The notes: a model not told the origin generated them from the sequence alone. A stretch of DNA of 64,000 bases from Streptomyces griseocarneus (GCF_014655595.1 NZ_BNBL01000012.1:1-64000), one strand, 5' to 3'. Shown: positions 8,576 to 17,736, counted from the stretch's first letter. Numbers and translations are program-made.

Positions 8576-8591
8576 GTCCATTTATATGGAC
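8576..8591. repeat. A/T-rich inverted repeat upstream of the Tat lipoprotein
   Basis: GTCCAT-TTAT-ATGGAC is a perfect 6-bp inverted repeat in an unusually A/T-rich patch of an otherwise G/C-rich gap, about 40 nt before the lipoprotein start. It could be an operator or overlap the promoter (TATGGT follows at 8596). Confidence 0.4.
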
Positions 8592-8632
8592 GACATATGG
8601 TATTGGGGCGCATCGATCTGGACGGAGACGAC

Positions 8633-9856
8633 ATGCGCGACATCAGCCGACGAGGTCTCCTCGAACTGGGGGTGGGAGCGGCCGCCGCACTGGGCACCGT
8701 CGCGGCCTGCTCTTCGGGCTCCGGATCGGGCCCGGCCGCCGGGCCGGGCCCGAAGCAGGGGGACCCCGCCGCCAAGCCGGCCGCCAAGGCCCGGCCCCTC
8801 GGCGACGGCTCCACGGCCGACGCGGGCAAGCAGCCCCACCAGCCCCCCAATCCGGTGCCGCTGGAGCCCGGCCAGAAGCCCCCGCAGTTCGTGATCTTCT
8901 CCTGGGACGGGGCGGGCGAGGTCGGCAACGGCCTCTTCCCCCGCTTCCTGAAGCTGGCCCGGGAGTACGACGCGAAGATGACGTTCTTCCTCTCCGGGAT
9001 CTACCTCGTGCCCGAGTCCAAGAAGGACCTCTACGACCCGCCGAACAATCCCCGGGGCGCGTCCGACATCGGCTATCTGACCGACGGGCACATCAGGACC
9101 ACGCTCACCTGCCTGCGCCAGGCCTGGCTCGAGGGCCACGAGGTCGGCACCCACTTCAACGGGCACTTCTGCTCCGGGAACGGGTCGGTCGCCCACTGGA
9201 CGCCCGCGGACTGGGAATCCGAGATCGACCAGGCCGTCTCCTTCGTCACCCGCTGGCGGACGCACACCGGATTCACCGACCTCGAGCCGCTGCCCTTCGA
9301 CTACCGCAAGGAACTCGTCGGCGCCCGCACCCCCTGCCTGCTCGGCCAGGACAATCTGCTGCCGACCGCCGCGAAACTCGGCTGGCGCTACGACGCGAGT
9401 TCCGCCGGCGGCACGCAGGTGTGGCCCGGAAAGAAACACGGGATCTGGGACCTTCCGCTGCAGCAGATGCCCTTCCCGGGTCACTCTTTCGAAGTCCTCT
9501 CGATGGACTACAACATCCTCGCCAACCAGTCGAAGAACACGACGCGGGGAGCCTCGTACAACTACCCCGCCTGGCGAAAGCAGGCCACCGAGTCGTACAT
9601 CGCCGGCTTCGACCGGGCCTACGAGACCAACCGGGCGCCGTTCTTCGTGGGGAATCACTTCGAGGAATGGAACGGCGGGATTTACATGGACGCCGTGGAG
9701 GAGGCGTTCAAATACATGGCCGACGACAAGCGGCGCGACGTCCGCGTGGTGTCCTTCCGGCAATTCGTCGACTGGCTCGACGTGCAGAGCCCGGCGGTGC
9801 TGAAGAAGCTGCGCCGGCTCGAGGTGGGCGAGAAATGGAGCGCCAAGGCCGACTGA
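8633..9856 (+). CDS. Tat-exported lipoprotein with polysaccharide-deacetylase-like (CE4-fold) domain
   Basis: 407 aa. The N-terminus MRDISRRGLLELGVGAAAA has a twin-arginine motif and a lipobox ending TVAAC, so it should be exported folded and lipid-anchored. After a Pro/Gly/Lys linker, the domain starts FVIFSWDGAGEVGN, where Asp occupies the NodB first-motif position (usual TFDDG, here SWDGA). HEVGTHFNGH matches the metal-binding HxxxH motif. ATG 8633 has GGAG 5 nt upstream; the upstream ATG at 8597 lacks this. Likely acts on a cell-wall or surface glycan, but the altered first motif makes the reaction uncertain. Confidence 0.82.
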   Translation: MRDISRRGLLELGVGAAAALGTVAACSSGSGSGPAAGPGPKQGDPAAKPAAKARPLGDGSTADAGKQPHQPPNPVPLEPGQKPPQFVIFSWDGAGEVGNGLFPRFLKLAREYDAKMTFFLSGIYLVPESKKDLYDPPNNPRGASDIGYLTDGHIRTTLTCLRQAWLEGHEVGTHFNGHFCSGNGSVAHWTPADWESEIDQAVSFVTRWRTHTGFTDLEPLPFDYRKELVGARTPCLLGQDNLLPTAAKLGWRYDASSAGGTQVWPGKKHGIWDLPLQQMPFPGHSFEVLSMDYNILANQSKNTTRGASYNYPAWRKQATESYIAGFDRAYETNRAPFFVGNHFEEWNGGIYMDAVEEAFKYMADDKRRDVRVVSFRQFVDWLDVQSPAVLKKLRRLEVGEKWSAKAD

Positions 9857-9953
9857 GAACGGCGGGCCCGCCGGGATCCGTGCGGGGCAAGGGGCCGAAG
9901 CGGACCGAGGGGGGTGCGGAAGATCCCCAAACCGCCCATGCGAAACTTTTCAC

Positions 9954-10580
9954 ATGAGTGCCTGCCGCGCCCTTCGACGCCCACTTTCACGCCGTCGTAC
10001 CACCCTGCCGGCCGCCGCCGTCGCCGTCATGGCGGCGCTGACGCTCAGCGCCTGCGGTTCCGGCAAGACCTCCGGCAGCGGGGGGCAGACCCAGTTCGTG
10101 CAGGGCACGGGCGGGGTGAGCGTGGTCAAGGAGCGCGGGGACCGGCAGGACGCGCCCGACCTCTCGGGCAAGACCCTGGAGGGCAAGCAGCTCGACGTCG
10201 CCGACGCCTACAAGGGCAAGATCGTCGTCCTGAACGTCTGGGGCTCGTGGTGCTCGCCCTGCCGTGCCGAGGCGCCCAACCTCGTCAAGGTCGCCAACGA
10301 CTACAAGGACAAGGGCGTGCAGTTCGTCGGGCTCGACACCCGTGACCCCGACCCCGCCCCCGGCCTGAAGTTCGAGAAGGAGTTCGAGGTTCCGTACCCG
10401 AGCCTGTACGACTCCTCCGGCAAGCTGCTGCTGCGCTTCCCCAAGGGCAGCCTCAACCCGCAGGCCATCCCCTCGACGGTCTTCATCGACCGGGACGGGA
10501 AGATCGCCGCCCGGGCCCTGAAGGCGCTGACCGAGGAAGAGCTGCGCAAGACGCTCGACCCGCTGGTCGCGGAGAAGTGA
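9954..10580 (+). CDS. TlpA/ResA-like thioredoxin-fold lipoprotein
   Basis: 208-aa extracytoplasmic thiol-disulfide oxidoreductase, first gene of a System II cytochrome c maturation operon. It has an Arg-rich start, a hydrophobic segment and lipobox TLSAC, then the thioredoxin fold with active site NVWGSWCSPCRAEAP (CxxC) and the cis-Pro loop AIPSTVFID. It should reduce apocytochrome haem-binding cysteines using electrons passed by CcdA. Its stop overlaps the next start (GTGA). ATG start, no obvious ribosome site. Confidence 0.92.
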   Translation: MSACRALRRPLSRRRTTLPAAAVAVMAALTLSACGSGKTSGSGGQTQFVQGTGGVSVVKERGDRQDAPDLSGKTLEGKQLDVADAYKGKIVVLNVWGSWCSPCRAEAPNLVKVANDYKDKGVQFVGLDTRDPDPAPGLKFEKEFEVPYPSLYDSSGKLLLRFPKGSLNPQAIPSTVFIDRDGKIAARALKALTEEELRKTLDPLVAEK

Positions 10581-11359
10581 CCCCGGTGACCGCCACGATC
10601 ACCCTGGCCGCCGTGGGCGACGTGAACCACACCGTCGAGACCGGCGCCCTGCTCCTGGCCCTGCCCGTGGCGGTGCTCGGCGGGCTGGTCTCCTTCTTCT
10701 CGCCGTGCGTGCTGCCGCTCGTCCCCGGCTACCTCTCCTACGTCACCGGCGTCAGCGGCGCCGACATGGCCGAGGCCAAGCGCGGCCGGATGGCCCTGGG
10801 CACCTCGCTCTTCGTCCTCGGCTTCACCGCCGTCTTCGTCTCCTTCGGCGCCCTCTTCGGCTTCTTCGGCGAGACGCTGCTCGCCCACAAGAAGACGATC
10901 TCCATGGTCCTGGGCGGCGTGACGATCCTGCTCGGCCTCGGCTTCATGGGGGCCTTCAACCTCTTCGGCCAGCGCGAATTCCGCTTCCACACCCGGCCCA
11001 CCATGGGCCTGGTGGGCGCGCCGCTGCTGGGCGTCCTCTTCGGGCTCGGCTGGACGCCGTGCATCGGGCCGACGCTCGGCGCCGTGCTCTCCCTGTCCTC
11101 GCAGCAGGCCAGCGCCGGCCGCGGCGCGCTGCTGACCGTCGCCTACTGTGCGGGGCTGGGCGTGCCGTTCGTCCTGGCGGCCGTGGCGTTCCGGCGGGCG
11201 CTGGGCGCGTTCGGCTGGGTCAAGCGGCACTACGCGTGGGTCATGCGGATCGGCGGCGGGATGCTCGTCGCGGTCGGCCTGCTCCTCGTCACAGGTCTGT
11301 GGGACAGCATGGTCGCGGACCTGCAGACGTGGTCGAGCAACTTCACCCCTGGGATCTGA
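10577..11359 (+). CDS. ccdA: Cytochrome c biogenesis protein CcdA
   Basis: 260-aa polytopic membrane protein that carries reducing equivalents from cytoplasmic thioredoxin to the TlpA/ResA-type protein outside. Two redox cysteines are visible in matching repeats: FFSPCVLPLVPGYLSYV in the first helix and GWTPCIGPTLGAVL in the fourth; six helices are expected. GTG 10577 overlaps the preceding stop by 3 nt; an in-frame GTG at 10586 is an alternative. The gene is followed after 3 nt by resB. Confidence 0.93.
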   Translation: MTPVTATITLAAVGDVNHTVETGALLLALPVAVLGGLVSFFSPCVLPLVPGYLSYVTGVSGADMAEAKRGRMALGTSLFVLGFTAVFVSFGALFGFFGETLLAHKKTISMVLGGVTILLGLGFMGAFNLFGQREFRFHTRPTMGLVGAPLLGVLFGLGWTPCIGPTLGAVLSLSSQQASAGRGALLTVAYCAGLGVPFVLAAVAFRRALGAFGWVKRHYAWVMRIGGGMLVAVGLLLVTGLWDSMVADLQTWSSNFTPGI

Positions 11360-11362
11360 TCG

Positions 11363-13183
11363 ATGGCCAAGACCGATAAGAGCGCATCCGCACCGGCCCC
11401 GGAGGAATCCGAGGCCGGCGCCGCGGGCGCGAGCATGTCCACCGCCCCCGCCGAGGACCGGGGCCAGGCGATGCCCGGCTCGTTCGGCGGCGTGCGCGCC
11501 CCCGGCGCGCTGGGGTGGCTGGCCTGGTCCGCCCGCGAGGCGACGGGCTGGGTGCGCTGGTGCTGGCGCCAGCTGACCTCCATGCGGGTGGCGCTGCTGC
11601 TGCTGTTCCTGCTCTCGCTCGCCACCATCCCCGGCTCGCTCGTGCCGCAGACCGGCGTCGACCAGCTCAAGGCCGAGCAGTGGCAGAAGGAACACGAGAG
11701 CCTCGCGCCCCTGTACGAGAAGCTCGGGCTCTTCCACGTCTACAGCTCGGTGTGGTTCTCGGCGATCTACATCCTGCTGTTCGTCTCCCTCATCGGCTGC
11801 ATCGTCCCGCGCACCTGGAAGTTCGTCGGCCAGCTGCGCGGCCGCCCGCCCGCCGCCCCGCGCCACCTGGACCGGATGCCCGCCCACGCCACCTGGCGCA
11901 CGGAGGCGGAGCCGGAGCAGGTGCTGGCCGCGGCCGGCCGGCTGCTCAAGCGACGCCGCTTCCGCACGGAGACGGCCGCCGGCTCGGTCGGCGGCGAGAA
12001 GGGCTACCTCCGCGAGGCCGGCAACCTCCTCTTCCACATCTCCCTGATCGTGCTGCTGGTGGCCTTCGCCTCCGGCCAGCTGTGGAAGTCCGAGGGCGGC
12101 AAGCTCGTCGTCGAGGGCGACGGCTTCGCGAACACCCTCACCCAGTACGACGACTTCAAGGCCGGCTCGCTGTTCGACGCCGACGACCTCGACCCCTTCG
12201 AGTTCGACCTCGACAGCTTCTCCGGGACCTACGAGCGCACCGGCCCCCAGAAGGGCACGCCGCGCGACTACGCCGCCCACGTCACGTACCGGGACAAGCC
12301 CGGCGCCCCGCGCCGCAAGGCCACCATCAAGGTGAACGAGCCGCTGGAGACCAGCCGCTCGAAGGTCTACCTCATCGGCCACGGCTACGCCCCGATGGTC
12401 ACCGTCCGCGACGGCAAGGGCGACATCGCCTTCAGGGGCCCGATCCCCTCGCTGCCGCTGGACAGCAACGTCACCGAGACCTCGGTGCTGAAGGTGGCCG
12501 ACTACCGCGACAAGGACGGCAAGCCGGACGACCTCGGCTTCCAGGGCAACTTCGTGCCCACGCTGGACCTGCGCACCGGCACCATGTTCAGCCAGTTCCC
12601 CGCGCTGGACAATCCGCGGCTGGTGCTGACCGCCTACCGGGGCAGCCTCGGCGTCGACTCGGGCGTGCCGCAGAGCGTGTACCAGCTCGACACGACGAAG
12701 ATGAAGCAGTTCAAGAACGAGGACGGCAGGGCCTTCGCCCAGGCGATGAAGGTCGGCGACACCATGACGCTGCCGGACGGCGCGGGCTCGCTGCACTTCG
12801 ACGGCATCCGCCAGTGGGCCACCTTCCAGGTCTCCCAGAAGCCGGGCAACGCCACCGCGCTGGCCGGCGCCGTGGCGGCGCTGATCGGCCTGGCCGGGTC
12901 GCTGTTCATCCAGCGCCGCCGGGTGTGGGTGCGGGCCGTCAAGGGCGCCGACGGCACCACGGTCGTGGAGCTGGCCGGCCTCGGCCGCAGCGAGTCCGCC
13001 CGGCTGCCCGAGGAGCTCGCCGACCTGGCCGCGGCCCTGCAGCCCGACGCCCCGCCGGTGGCCGCCGGCGACGGTGACGACGACGCCACCGACGCGGGTG
13101 ACGACGCCACCGACGACGCCCGCGAAGGCGCCTCCCCAGCCCCCGAAGCCCCCGCCGAAACGTCCGAAGGAGCGCGCGCGTGA
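11363..13183 (+). CDS. resB: Cytochrome c biogenesis protein ResB
   Basis: 606-aa System II haem-delivery subunit. An N-terminal cytoplasmic segment is followed by three transmembrane helices (about 70-90, 128-146, 220-238), a large extracytoplasmic domain (ending near QWATFQVSQKPG), a fourth helix (ALAGAVAALIGLAGSLFI) and a Asp/Ala-rich cytoplasmic tail. ResB and CcsB together form the synthetase that attaches haem to CxxCH motifs. The ATG lies 3 nt after ccdA, and the stop overlaps the ccsB start by 4 nt. Confidence 0.93.
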   Translation: MAKTDKSASAPAPEESEAGAAGASMSTAPAEDRGQAMPGSFGGVRAPGALGWLAWSAREATGWVRWCWRQLTSMRVALLLLFLLSLATIPGSLVPQTGVDQLKAEQWQKEHESLAPLYEKLGLFHVYSSVWFSAIYILLFVSLIGCIVPRTWKFVGQLRGRPPAAPRHLDRMPAHATWRTEAEPEQVLAAAGRLLKRRRFRTETAAGSVGGEKGYLREAGNLLFHISLIVLLVAFASGQLWKSEGGKLVVEGDGFANTLTQYDDFKAGSLFDADDLDPFEFDLDSFSGTYERTGPQKGTPRDYAAHVTYRDKPGAPRRKATIKVNEPLETSRSKVYLIGHGYAPMVTVRDGKGDIAFRGPIPSLPLDSNVTETSVLKVADYRDKDGKPDDLGFQGNFVPTLDLRTGTMFSQFPALDNPRLVLTAYRGSLGVDSGVPQSVYQLDTTKMKQFKNEDGRAFAQAMKVGDTMTLPDGAGSLHFDGIRQWATFQVSQKPGNATALAGAVAALIGLAGSLFIQRRRVWVRAVKGADGTTVVELAGLGRSESARLPEELADLAAALQPDAPPVAAGDGDDDATDAGDDATDDAREGASPAPEAPAETSEGARA

Positions 13184-14259
13184 CCCTCGCCGCCGCAACC
13201 AACGAGAACCTGGCCCACATCAGCAATGTGCTGGTCTACTCGGCCATGGCCGTCTACACCCTCGCCTTCCTCGCGCACATCGCCGAGTGGGTCTTCGGCA
13301 GCCGCAGCGCCGTCGGCCGGACCGCGGCCGCGCTCACGGCACCGGCGACGCCGGCCGTGACCGTCACCACCGCCAAGAGCGCGCAGAGCGGCGGCACGGC
13401 CGTCCTGGAGCGCCCCAAGGTCGTCACCCGCTCCGCCCCCGGCAGCCGCGACGTCCCCGACGGCCCCGGCGCCGCCGGCGGCAGCGAGAAGGGCGACCTC
13501 TACGGCCGCATCGCCGTCTCGCTGACCGTGCTGGCCTTCGCCCTGCACGTGGGCGGCGTGCTCAGCCGCGCGCTGTCGGTGCAGCGGGCGCCGTGGGGCA
13601 ACATGTACGAGTTCTCCACGACCTTCGCCATGGCCGCCGTCGGCGTGTACCTCGGCCTGCTCCTCGCCAAGAAGAACGTCCGCTGGCTGGGCCTGCCGCT
13701 GACCACGTCGATCCTCCTCGACCTGGGCCTGGCCGTCTCCGTGCTCTACACCGACAGCGACCAGCTGGTCCCCGCCCTGCACTCGTACTGGCTGTGGATC
13801 CACGTCTCCTGCGCCATCCTCTCGGGCGCGGCGCTGTGGGTGGGCGCGACGTCGAGCCTGTTCTACCTCTTCCGCGACTCCCACGAGCTGCGCGCCGCCG
13901 AGGGCCGCCCCGCCGGCGCCTGGGACAACGTCCTCTCCCGCCTGCCGTCGGCCGCCACGCTCGACAAGTTCGCGTACCGCATCAACGCCACCGTCTTCCC
14001 GCTGTGGACGTTCACGATCATCGCGGGCGCGATCTGGGCCGAGGCCGCCTGGGGCCGCTACTGGGGCTGGGACCCCAAGGAGGTCTGGTCCTTCATCACC
14101 TGGGTCGCCTACGCCTGCTACCTCCACGCCCGCGCCACCGCCGGCTGGAAGGGCCGCAAGGCCGCCTACCTGGCCCTGCTGGCCTTCGCCTGCTACCTCT
14201 TCAACTACTACGGCGTGAACATCCTGCTGAGCGGCAAGCACTCCTACGCGGGGGTGTGA
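13180..14259 (+). CDS. ccsB: Cytochrome c biogenesis protein CcsB (ResC type)
   Basis: 359-aa polytopic membrane protein with the haem-handling tryptophan-rich signature WGRYWGWDPKEVWSFITW. Conserved histidines flank it (LHSYWLWIHV before, YLHARAT after) that serve as haem ligands in the family. A variable Ala/Thr-rich loop follows the first helix, and about eight helices are predicted. GTG start overlaps the resB stop by 4 nt. Last gene of the tlpA-ccdA-resB-ccsB operon, closed by a strong terminator 30 nt downstream. The products of cytochrome bc1 and oxidase maturation connect functionally with the quinone and nuo genes to the right. Confidence 0.94.
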   Translation: MTLAAATNENLAHISNVLVYSAMAVYTLAFLAHIAEWVFGSRSAVGRTAAALTAPATPAVTVTTAKSAQSGGTAVLERPKVVTRSAPGSRDVPDGPGAAGGSEKGDLYGRIAVSLTVLAFALHVGGVLSRALSVQRAPWGNMYEFSTTFAMAAVGVYLGLLLAKKNVRWLGLPLTTSILLDLGLAVSVLYTDSDQLVPALHSYWLWIHVSCAILSGAALWVGATSSLFYLFRDSHELRAAEGRPAGAWDNVLSRLPSAATLDKFAYRINATVFPLWTFTIIAGAIWAEAAWGRYWGWDPKEVWSFITWVAYACYLHARATAGWKGRKAAYLALLAFACYLFNYYGVNILLSGKHSYAGV

Positions 14260-14288
14260 CCGCCCGCGCCGCACGCGCGCACGCACGA

Positions 14289-14323
14289 AAGGCCCGCTGC
14301 CCCGTTCGGGGGCAGCGGGCCTT
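14289..14323 (+). terminator. Terminator of the cytochrome c maturation operon
   Basis: A perfect 15-bp stem (14289-14303 with 14309-14323) closes a 5-nt GTTCG loop and ends in TT, about 30 nt beyond the ccsB stop. Confidence 0.9.
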
Positions 14324-14388
14324 CCTGCGAGCTCCGAACGGCCCGCGACCGGCGCGCGCGGCGCGGCCGGCCGTGTTAGACGTGGACC

Positions 14389-14910
14389 ATGGAGATCCCC
14401 TCCCCCTACGGTGCGTCCGAGACCAAGGGCGACATCCACGTCCTGCGCTACGAGCTGTCGATTCCGTACCCCGTCGACGAGGTGTGGGCCGCCATCGCCA
14501 CCCCCGAGGGGCTGCCGGCCTGGCTGGCCGTCGCCGATCCGTTCGAGCAGCGCGAGGGCGGGGCGATCACGCTGCGGTGGCAGAACACCGACGCGAAGGG
14601 CCACGCCACCGTGGCGCCGGGCCGGGTGACGGCCTGGGAGCCGCAGCGGCTCGTCGAGTACACCGTCGAGATCCACGGGCGGATCCGCTTCGAGCTGGAA
14701 CGCGGGCCGCTGGGCGTCGGCGGGACACTGCTGCACTTCACCAACGAGATGACCGGCACCGAGGACGTCCGCCTGGACTGCCTCGCCGGCTGGCACCACC
14801 ACTTCGAGTACCTGCTGCAGGCCCTCGGCGGGCAGCCGGCCGACTGGTCGCAGTGGACGATGGACCGCTGGCGCGAGCTGAGGGAGCGCTACGAGCGCGG
14901 AGAGCGCTAG
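14389..14910 (+). CDS. SRPBCC/AHSA1-like family protein
   Basis: 173 aa with the START/SRPBCC helix-grip pattern: an N-terminal strand (HVLRYELSIPYPVDEVWAAI), the ATPEGLPAWL helix, the central strands ending VTAWEPQRLVEYTV and the long C-terminal helix containing WHHHFEYLLQAL. Members bind hydrophobic ligands or act as co-chaperones; the ligand is unknown. The stop codon forms a CTAG palindrome shared with the stop of the opposing gene, so the two genes overlap by 4 nt tail to tail. Confidence 0.82.
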   Translation: MEIPSPYGASETKGDIHVLRYELSIPYPVDEVWAAIATPEGLPAWLAVADPFEQREGGAITLRWQNTDAKGHATVAPGRVTAWEPQRLVEYTVEIHGRIRFELERGPLGVGGTLLHFTNEMTGTEDVRLDCLAGWHHHFEYLLQALGGQPADWSQWTMDRWRELRERYERGER

Positions 14911-15212
14911 CCCTTGGGGCCCTCGCCGCCCTGGTCCGTGTCGTCGTCCTTCTTCAGCGAGCGCAGGAACTCCGGGTTGTCGTCCGGCGCCACCCACTCC
15001 CGGCGCGCCGGGCGGCCGTGCGTACGGGCGCGGGGCCGGCCGGCGACCAGCCAGGCCACCGGGCCCACGAGCACCTCGCCGAAGAGCAGGATGACGAACA
15101 CCCATGCCATCTTCGGCATGCCCCGCACCTCGTTCTCCGGAGTGTTCAGGCAGTCGATGAAGGCGTAGATCCACAGTGCCAGGATCAGCAGGAACGGCAG
15201 ATACCTGAGCAT
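14907..15212 (-). CDS. PLD nuclease N-terminal-domain-like small membrane protein
   Basis: 101 aa. Two hydrophobic helices (LPFLLILALWIYAFIDCL and MAWVFVILLFGEVLVGPVAW) joined by NTPENEVRGMPK and followed by an Arg-rich then acidic tail. This is the PLDc_N arrangement found alone in many actinobacterial proteins without a nuclease domain, probably a membrane-anchored accessory of unknown role. It runs antisense to, and overlaps, the SRPBCC gene stop, and is divergent from the menaquinone decarboxylase gene. Confidence 0.8.
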   Translation of the reverse strand: MLRYLPFLLILALWIYAFIDCLNTPENEVRGMPKMAWVFVILLFGEVLVGPVAWLVAGRPRARTHGRPARREWVAPDDNPEFLRSLKKDDDTDQGGEGPKG

Positions 15213-15286
15213 GGCGGCGGCCCCCGGAGAGCGGTGATGCGGGCCGCTCGGCGGCCCCCGTGACGGGTCCAGGGTAGTGCGTGCTC

Positions 15287-15292
15287 GATACT
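15287..15292 (+). promoter_or_regulatory. Candidate -10 box of the menaquinone decarboxylase gene (leaderless)
   Basis: GATACT lies 7 nt before the ATG at 15300. That distance places the transcript start at or next to the start codon. No convincing -35 element is visible. Confidence 0.5.
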
Positions 15293-15299
15293 GGAACGC

Positions 15300-16751
15300 A
15301 TGGCTTACGACGATCTTCGCTCCTTCCTGCGGGCACTGGAGCGCGATGGCGATCTCAAGCGCATCAAGGCTGAAGTCGACCCGTACCTGGAAATCGGGGA
15401 GATCGTCGACAGAGTGAACAAGTCGGGCGGTCCCGCGCTCCTCTTCGAGAACGTCAAGGGCGCGGCGATGCCGCTGGCCATGAACGTCTTCGGCACCGAC
15501 CGCCGCCTCCTCAAGGCCCTCGGCCTGAAGTCCTACGAGGAGATCAGCGAGAAGATCGGCGGGCTGCTCAAGCCCGAGCTGCCGCAGGGCTTCATCGGCA
15601 TGCGCGAGGCCTTCGGCAAGCTGGGCGCGATGGCGCACGTACCGCCGAAGAAGGTCAAGGACGCGCCGGTCCAGGAGGTCGTCCTCACCGGCGACGACGT
15701 CGACCTCGACCAGCTGCCGGCGCTCTTCACCTGGCCCGAGGACGGCGGCTCCTTCTTCAACCTCGGTCTCACCCACACCAAGCACCCCGAGACCGGCGTC
15801 CGCAACCTCGGCCTCTACCGCCTCCAGCGCCACGACAAGCGCACCATCGGCATGCACTGGCAGATCCACAAGGACAGCCGCAACCACTACCAGGTGGCCG
15901 CCAAGCGCGGCGAGCGCCTGCCGGTCGCCATCGCCTTCGGCTGCCCGCCGGCCGTGACCTACGCCTCCACCGCGCCGCTGCCCGGCGACATCGACGAGTA
16001 CCTCTTCGCCGGCTTCATCCAGGGCAAGCGCATCGAGATGGTCGACTGCAAGACCGTCCCGCTGCAGGTCCCGGCGCAGGCCGAGGTCGTCATCGAGGGC
16101 TGGCTCGAGCCCGGGGAGATGCTCCCCGAGGGCCCCTTCGGCGACCACACCGGCTTCTACACGCCGCAGGAGCCGTTCCCCGCGCTGACCATCGACTGCG
16201 TGACGATGCGCCGGCGCCCGCTGCTCCAGTCGATCGTCGTCGGCCGCCCGCCGACGGAGGACGGGCCGCTGGGCCGGGCCACCGAGCGCTTCTTCCTGCC
16301 GCTGCTCAAGGTGATCGTCCCCGACATCGTGGACTACCACCTGCCGGAGTCCGGCGGCTTCCACAACTGCGCGATCGTCTCGATCGACAAGAAGTACCCC
16401 AAGCACGCCCAGAAGGTCATGCACGCCATCTGGGGCGCGCACATGATGTCGCTGACCAAGCTGATCATCGTCGTCGACTCCGACTGCGACGTCCACGACC
16501 TGCACGAGGTGTCCTGGCGAGCCCTGGGCAACACCGACTACGCCCGCGACCTCACCGTCGTCGAGGGCCCGGTCGACCACCTCGACCACGCCTCGTACCA
16601 GCAGTTCTGGGGCGGCAAGGCGGGCATCGACGCCACCGCGAAGTGGCCCGAGGAGGGCTACACGCGCGACGGCGGGTGGCCGCAGATGGTCGAGTCGGAC
16701 CCGGAGACCGCGGCGAAGGTCGACCGCCGCTGGAAGGAGTACGGACTGTGA
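15300..16751 (+). CDS. mqnL: UbiD-family menaquinone biosynthesis decarboxylase
   Basis: 483-aa prenyl-FMN-dependent decarboxylase. In the futalosine pathway this UbiD-like enzyme (MqnL) removes the carboxylate from the 6-naphthoate intermediate after prenylation. UbiD features are DDLRSFLRALERDGDL at the start, NVFGTDRRL, MHWQIHKDSRNHY in the cofactor region, and the acidic segment EGWLEPGEMLPEGPFGDHTGFY that holds catalytic Glu. The UbiX-type partner that makes prenyl-FMN is at 18997. The stop overlaps the start of the UbiA-like prenyltransferase by 4 nt, consistent with consecutive steps. The symbol rests on context and family. Confidence 0.9.
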   Translation: MAYDDLRSFLRALERDGDLKRIKAEVDPYLEIGEIVDRVNKSGGPALLFENVKGAAMPLAMNVFGTDRRLLKALGLKSYEEISEKIGGLLKPELPQGFIGMREAFGKLGAMAHVPPKKVKDAPVQEVVLTGDDVDLDQLPALFTWPEDGGSFFNLGLTHTKHPETGVRNLGLYRLQRHDKRTIGMHWQIHKDSRNHYQVAAKRGERLPVAIAFGCPPAVTYASTAPLPGDIDEYLFAGFIQGKRIEMVDCKTVPLQVPAQAEVVIEGWLEPGEMLPEGPFGDHTGFYTPQEPFPALTIDCVTMRRRPLLQSIVVGRPPTEDGPLGRATERFFLPLLKVIVPDIVDYHLPESGGFHNCAIVSIDKKYPKHAQKVMHAIWGAHMMSLTKLIIVVDSDCDVHDLHEVSWRALGNTDYARDLTVVEGPVDHLDHASYQQFWGGKAGIDATAKWPEEGYTRDGGWPQMVESDPETAAKVDRRWKEYGL

Positions 16752-17653
16752 GCGCCTCCGCCGCCGCCGTACCGCAGATGGGCCGCGCCCGCGGCTTCCT
16801 GCGCGTCGTCATGATCGAACACTCCGTCTTCGCGCTGCCCTTCGCCTACATCGCCTCGCTGACGGCGATGTTCGTCGAGGAGGAGCGCATCGACTGGTGG
16901 CGCCTGCTGCTGGTCACCGTCGCCATGGTGGGCCTGCGCACGTTCGCCATGGCCTGCAACCGCATCATCGACCGCGAGATCGACGCCCGTAACCCGCGCA
17001 CCGCCTCCCGCGAGCTGGTCACCGGCGCGGTGTCCGTGCGCTCGGCGTGGACCGGCGCGCTGATCGCCGTCGTCTTCTTCCTCGGCGCGGCCGCCCTGCT
17101 CAACCCGCTGTGCCTGGCGCTGGCGCCGATCGCGGTGGTCCCGATGGTGGTCTATCCCTACGGCAAGCGCTTCACCGACTTCCCGCACGCGATCCTGGGC
17201 CTCGCCCAGGCCATGGGCCCGGTGGGCGCGTGGCTCGCGGTGACGGGGGAGTGGTCGTGGGACGCGGTGATCCTCGGCCTCGCGGTCGGCGTGTGGATCG
17301 GCGGCTTCGACCTGATCTTCGCCTGCCAGGACGTGGCCGCCGACCGCGCCCACGGCGTGAAGTCGACCCCGGCCCGCTTCGGCATCCCGGCCGCGCTGTA
17401 CGGGGCGCGCGTGTGCCATGCGATCACCACGGCGCTGCTGGTCTGGTACGCGCTGGCCACGCACGCGGGCGTGTTCTTCTGGACCGGGCTCGTGGTGGTC
17501 GCGGGGGCCTTCCTCTACGAGCACGCGATCGTCCGGCCGGGCGATCTGTCGCGTCTGAACAGGGCGTTCTTCACGGTGAACGGTTTCATCGGCATCGCGC
17601 TCTTCGTCTGCGCGCTGCTCGACCTGCTGGTGCGGGGGCTGTCGCCGGCCTGA
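16748..17653 (+). CDS. mqnP: UbiA-like prenyltransferase of the futalosine menaquinone pathway
   Basis: 301-aa integral membrane prenyltransferase expected to attach the polyprenyl chain to 1,4-dihydroxy-6-naphthoate. The two Asp-rich Mg-pyrophosphate motifs are visible: NRIIDREIDARNPRT (about 76-90) and QDVAADRAHGVKS (about 195-207). Eight to nine helices are predicted. The GTG at 16748 overlaps the upstream stop (GTGA); the longer reading to 16643 overlaps the decarboxylase and is rejected. Last gene of the pair, followed by a strong bidirectional terminator. Confidence 0.92.
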   Translation: MSASAAAVPQMGRARGFLRVVMIEHSVFALPFAYIASLTAMFVEEERIDWWRLLLVTVAMVGLRTFAMACNRIIDREIDARNPRTASRELVTGAVSVRSAWTGALIAVVFFLGAAALLNPLCLALAPIAVVPMVVYPYGKRFTDFPHAILGLAQAMGPVGAWLAVTGEWSWDAVILGLAVGVWIGGFDLIFACQDVAADRAHGVKSTPARFGIPAALYGARVCHAITTALLVWYALATHAGVFFWTGLVVVAGAFLYEHAIVRPGDLSRLNRAFFTVNGFIGIALFVCALLDLLVRGLSPA

Positions 17654-17670
17654 CCGCCGTACGGACCTGA

Positions 17671-17710
17671 AAAGGGGCGGCCCCACCTCTCGAGGTGGGG
17701 CCGCCCCTTT
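17671..17710. terminator. Bidirectional terminator
   Basis: An almost complete 40-bp palindrome (17671-17689 with 17692-17710), A-rich at one end and T-rich at the other. It lies between the convergent prenyltransferase and lipoprotein genes and can end both transcripts. Confidence 0.92.
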
Positions 17711-17736
17711 CATGCCGTCACGTGCGTGTCACGGCG

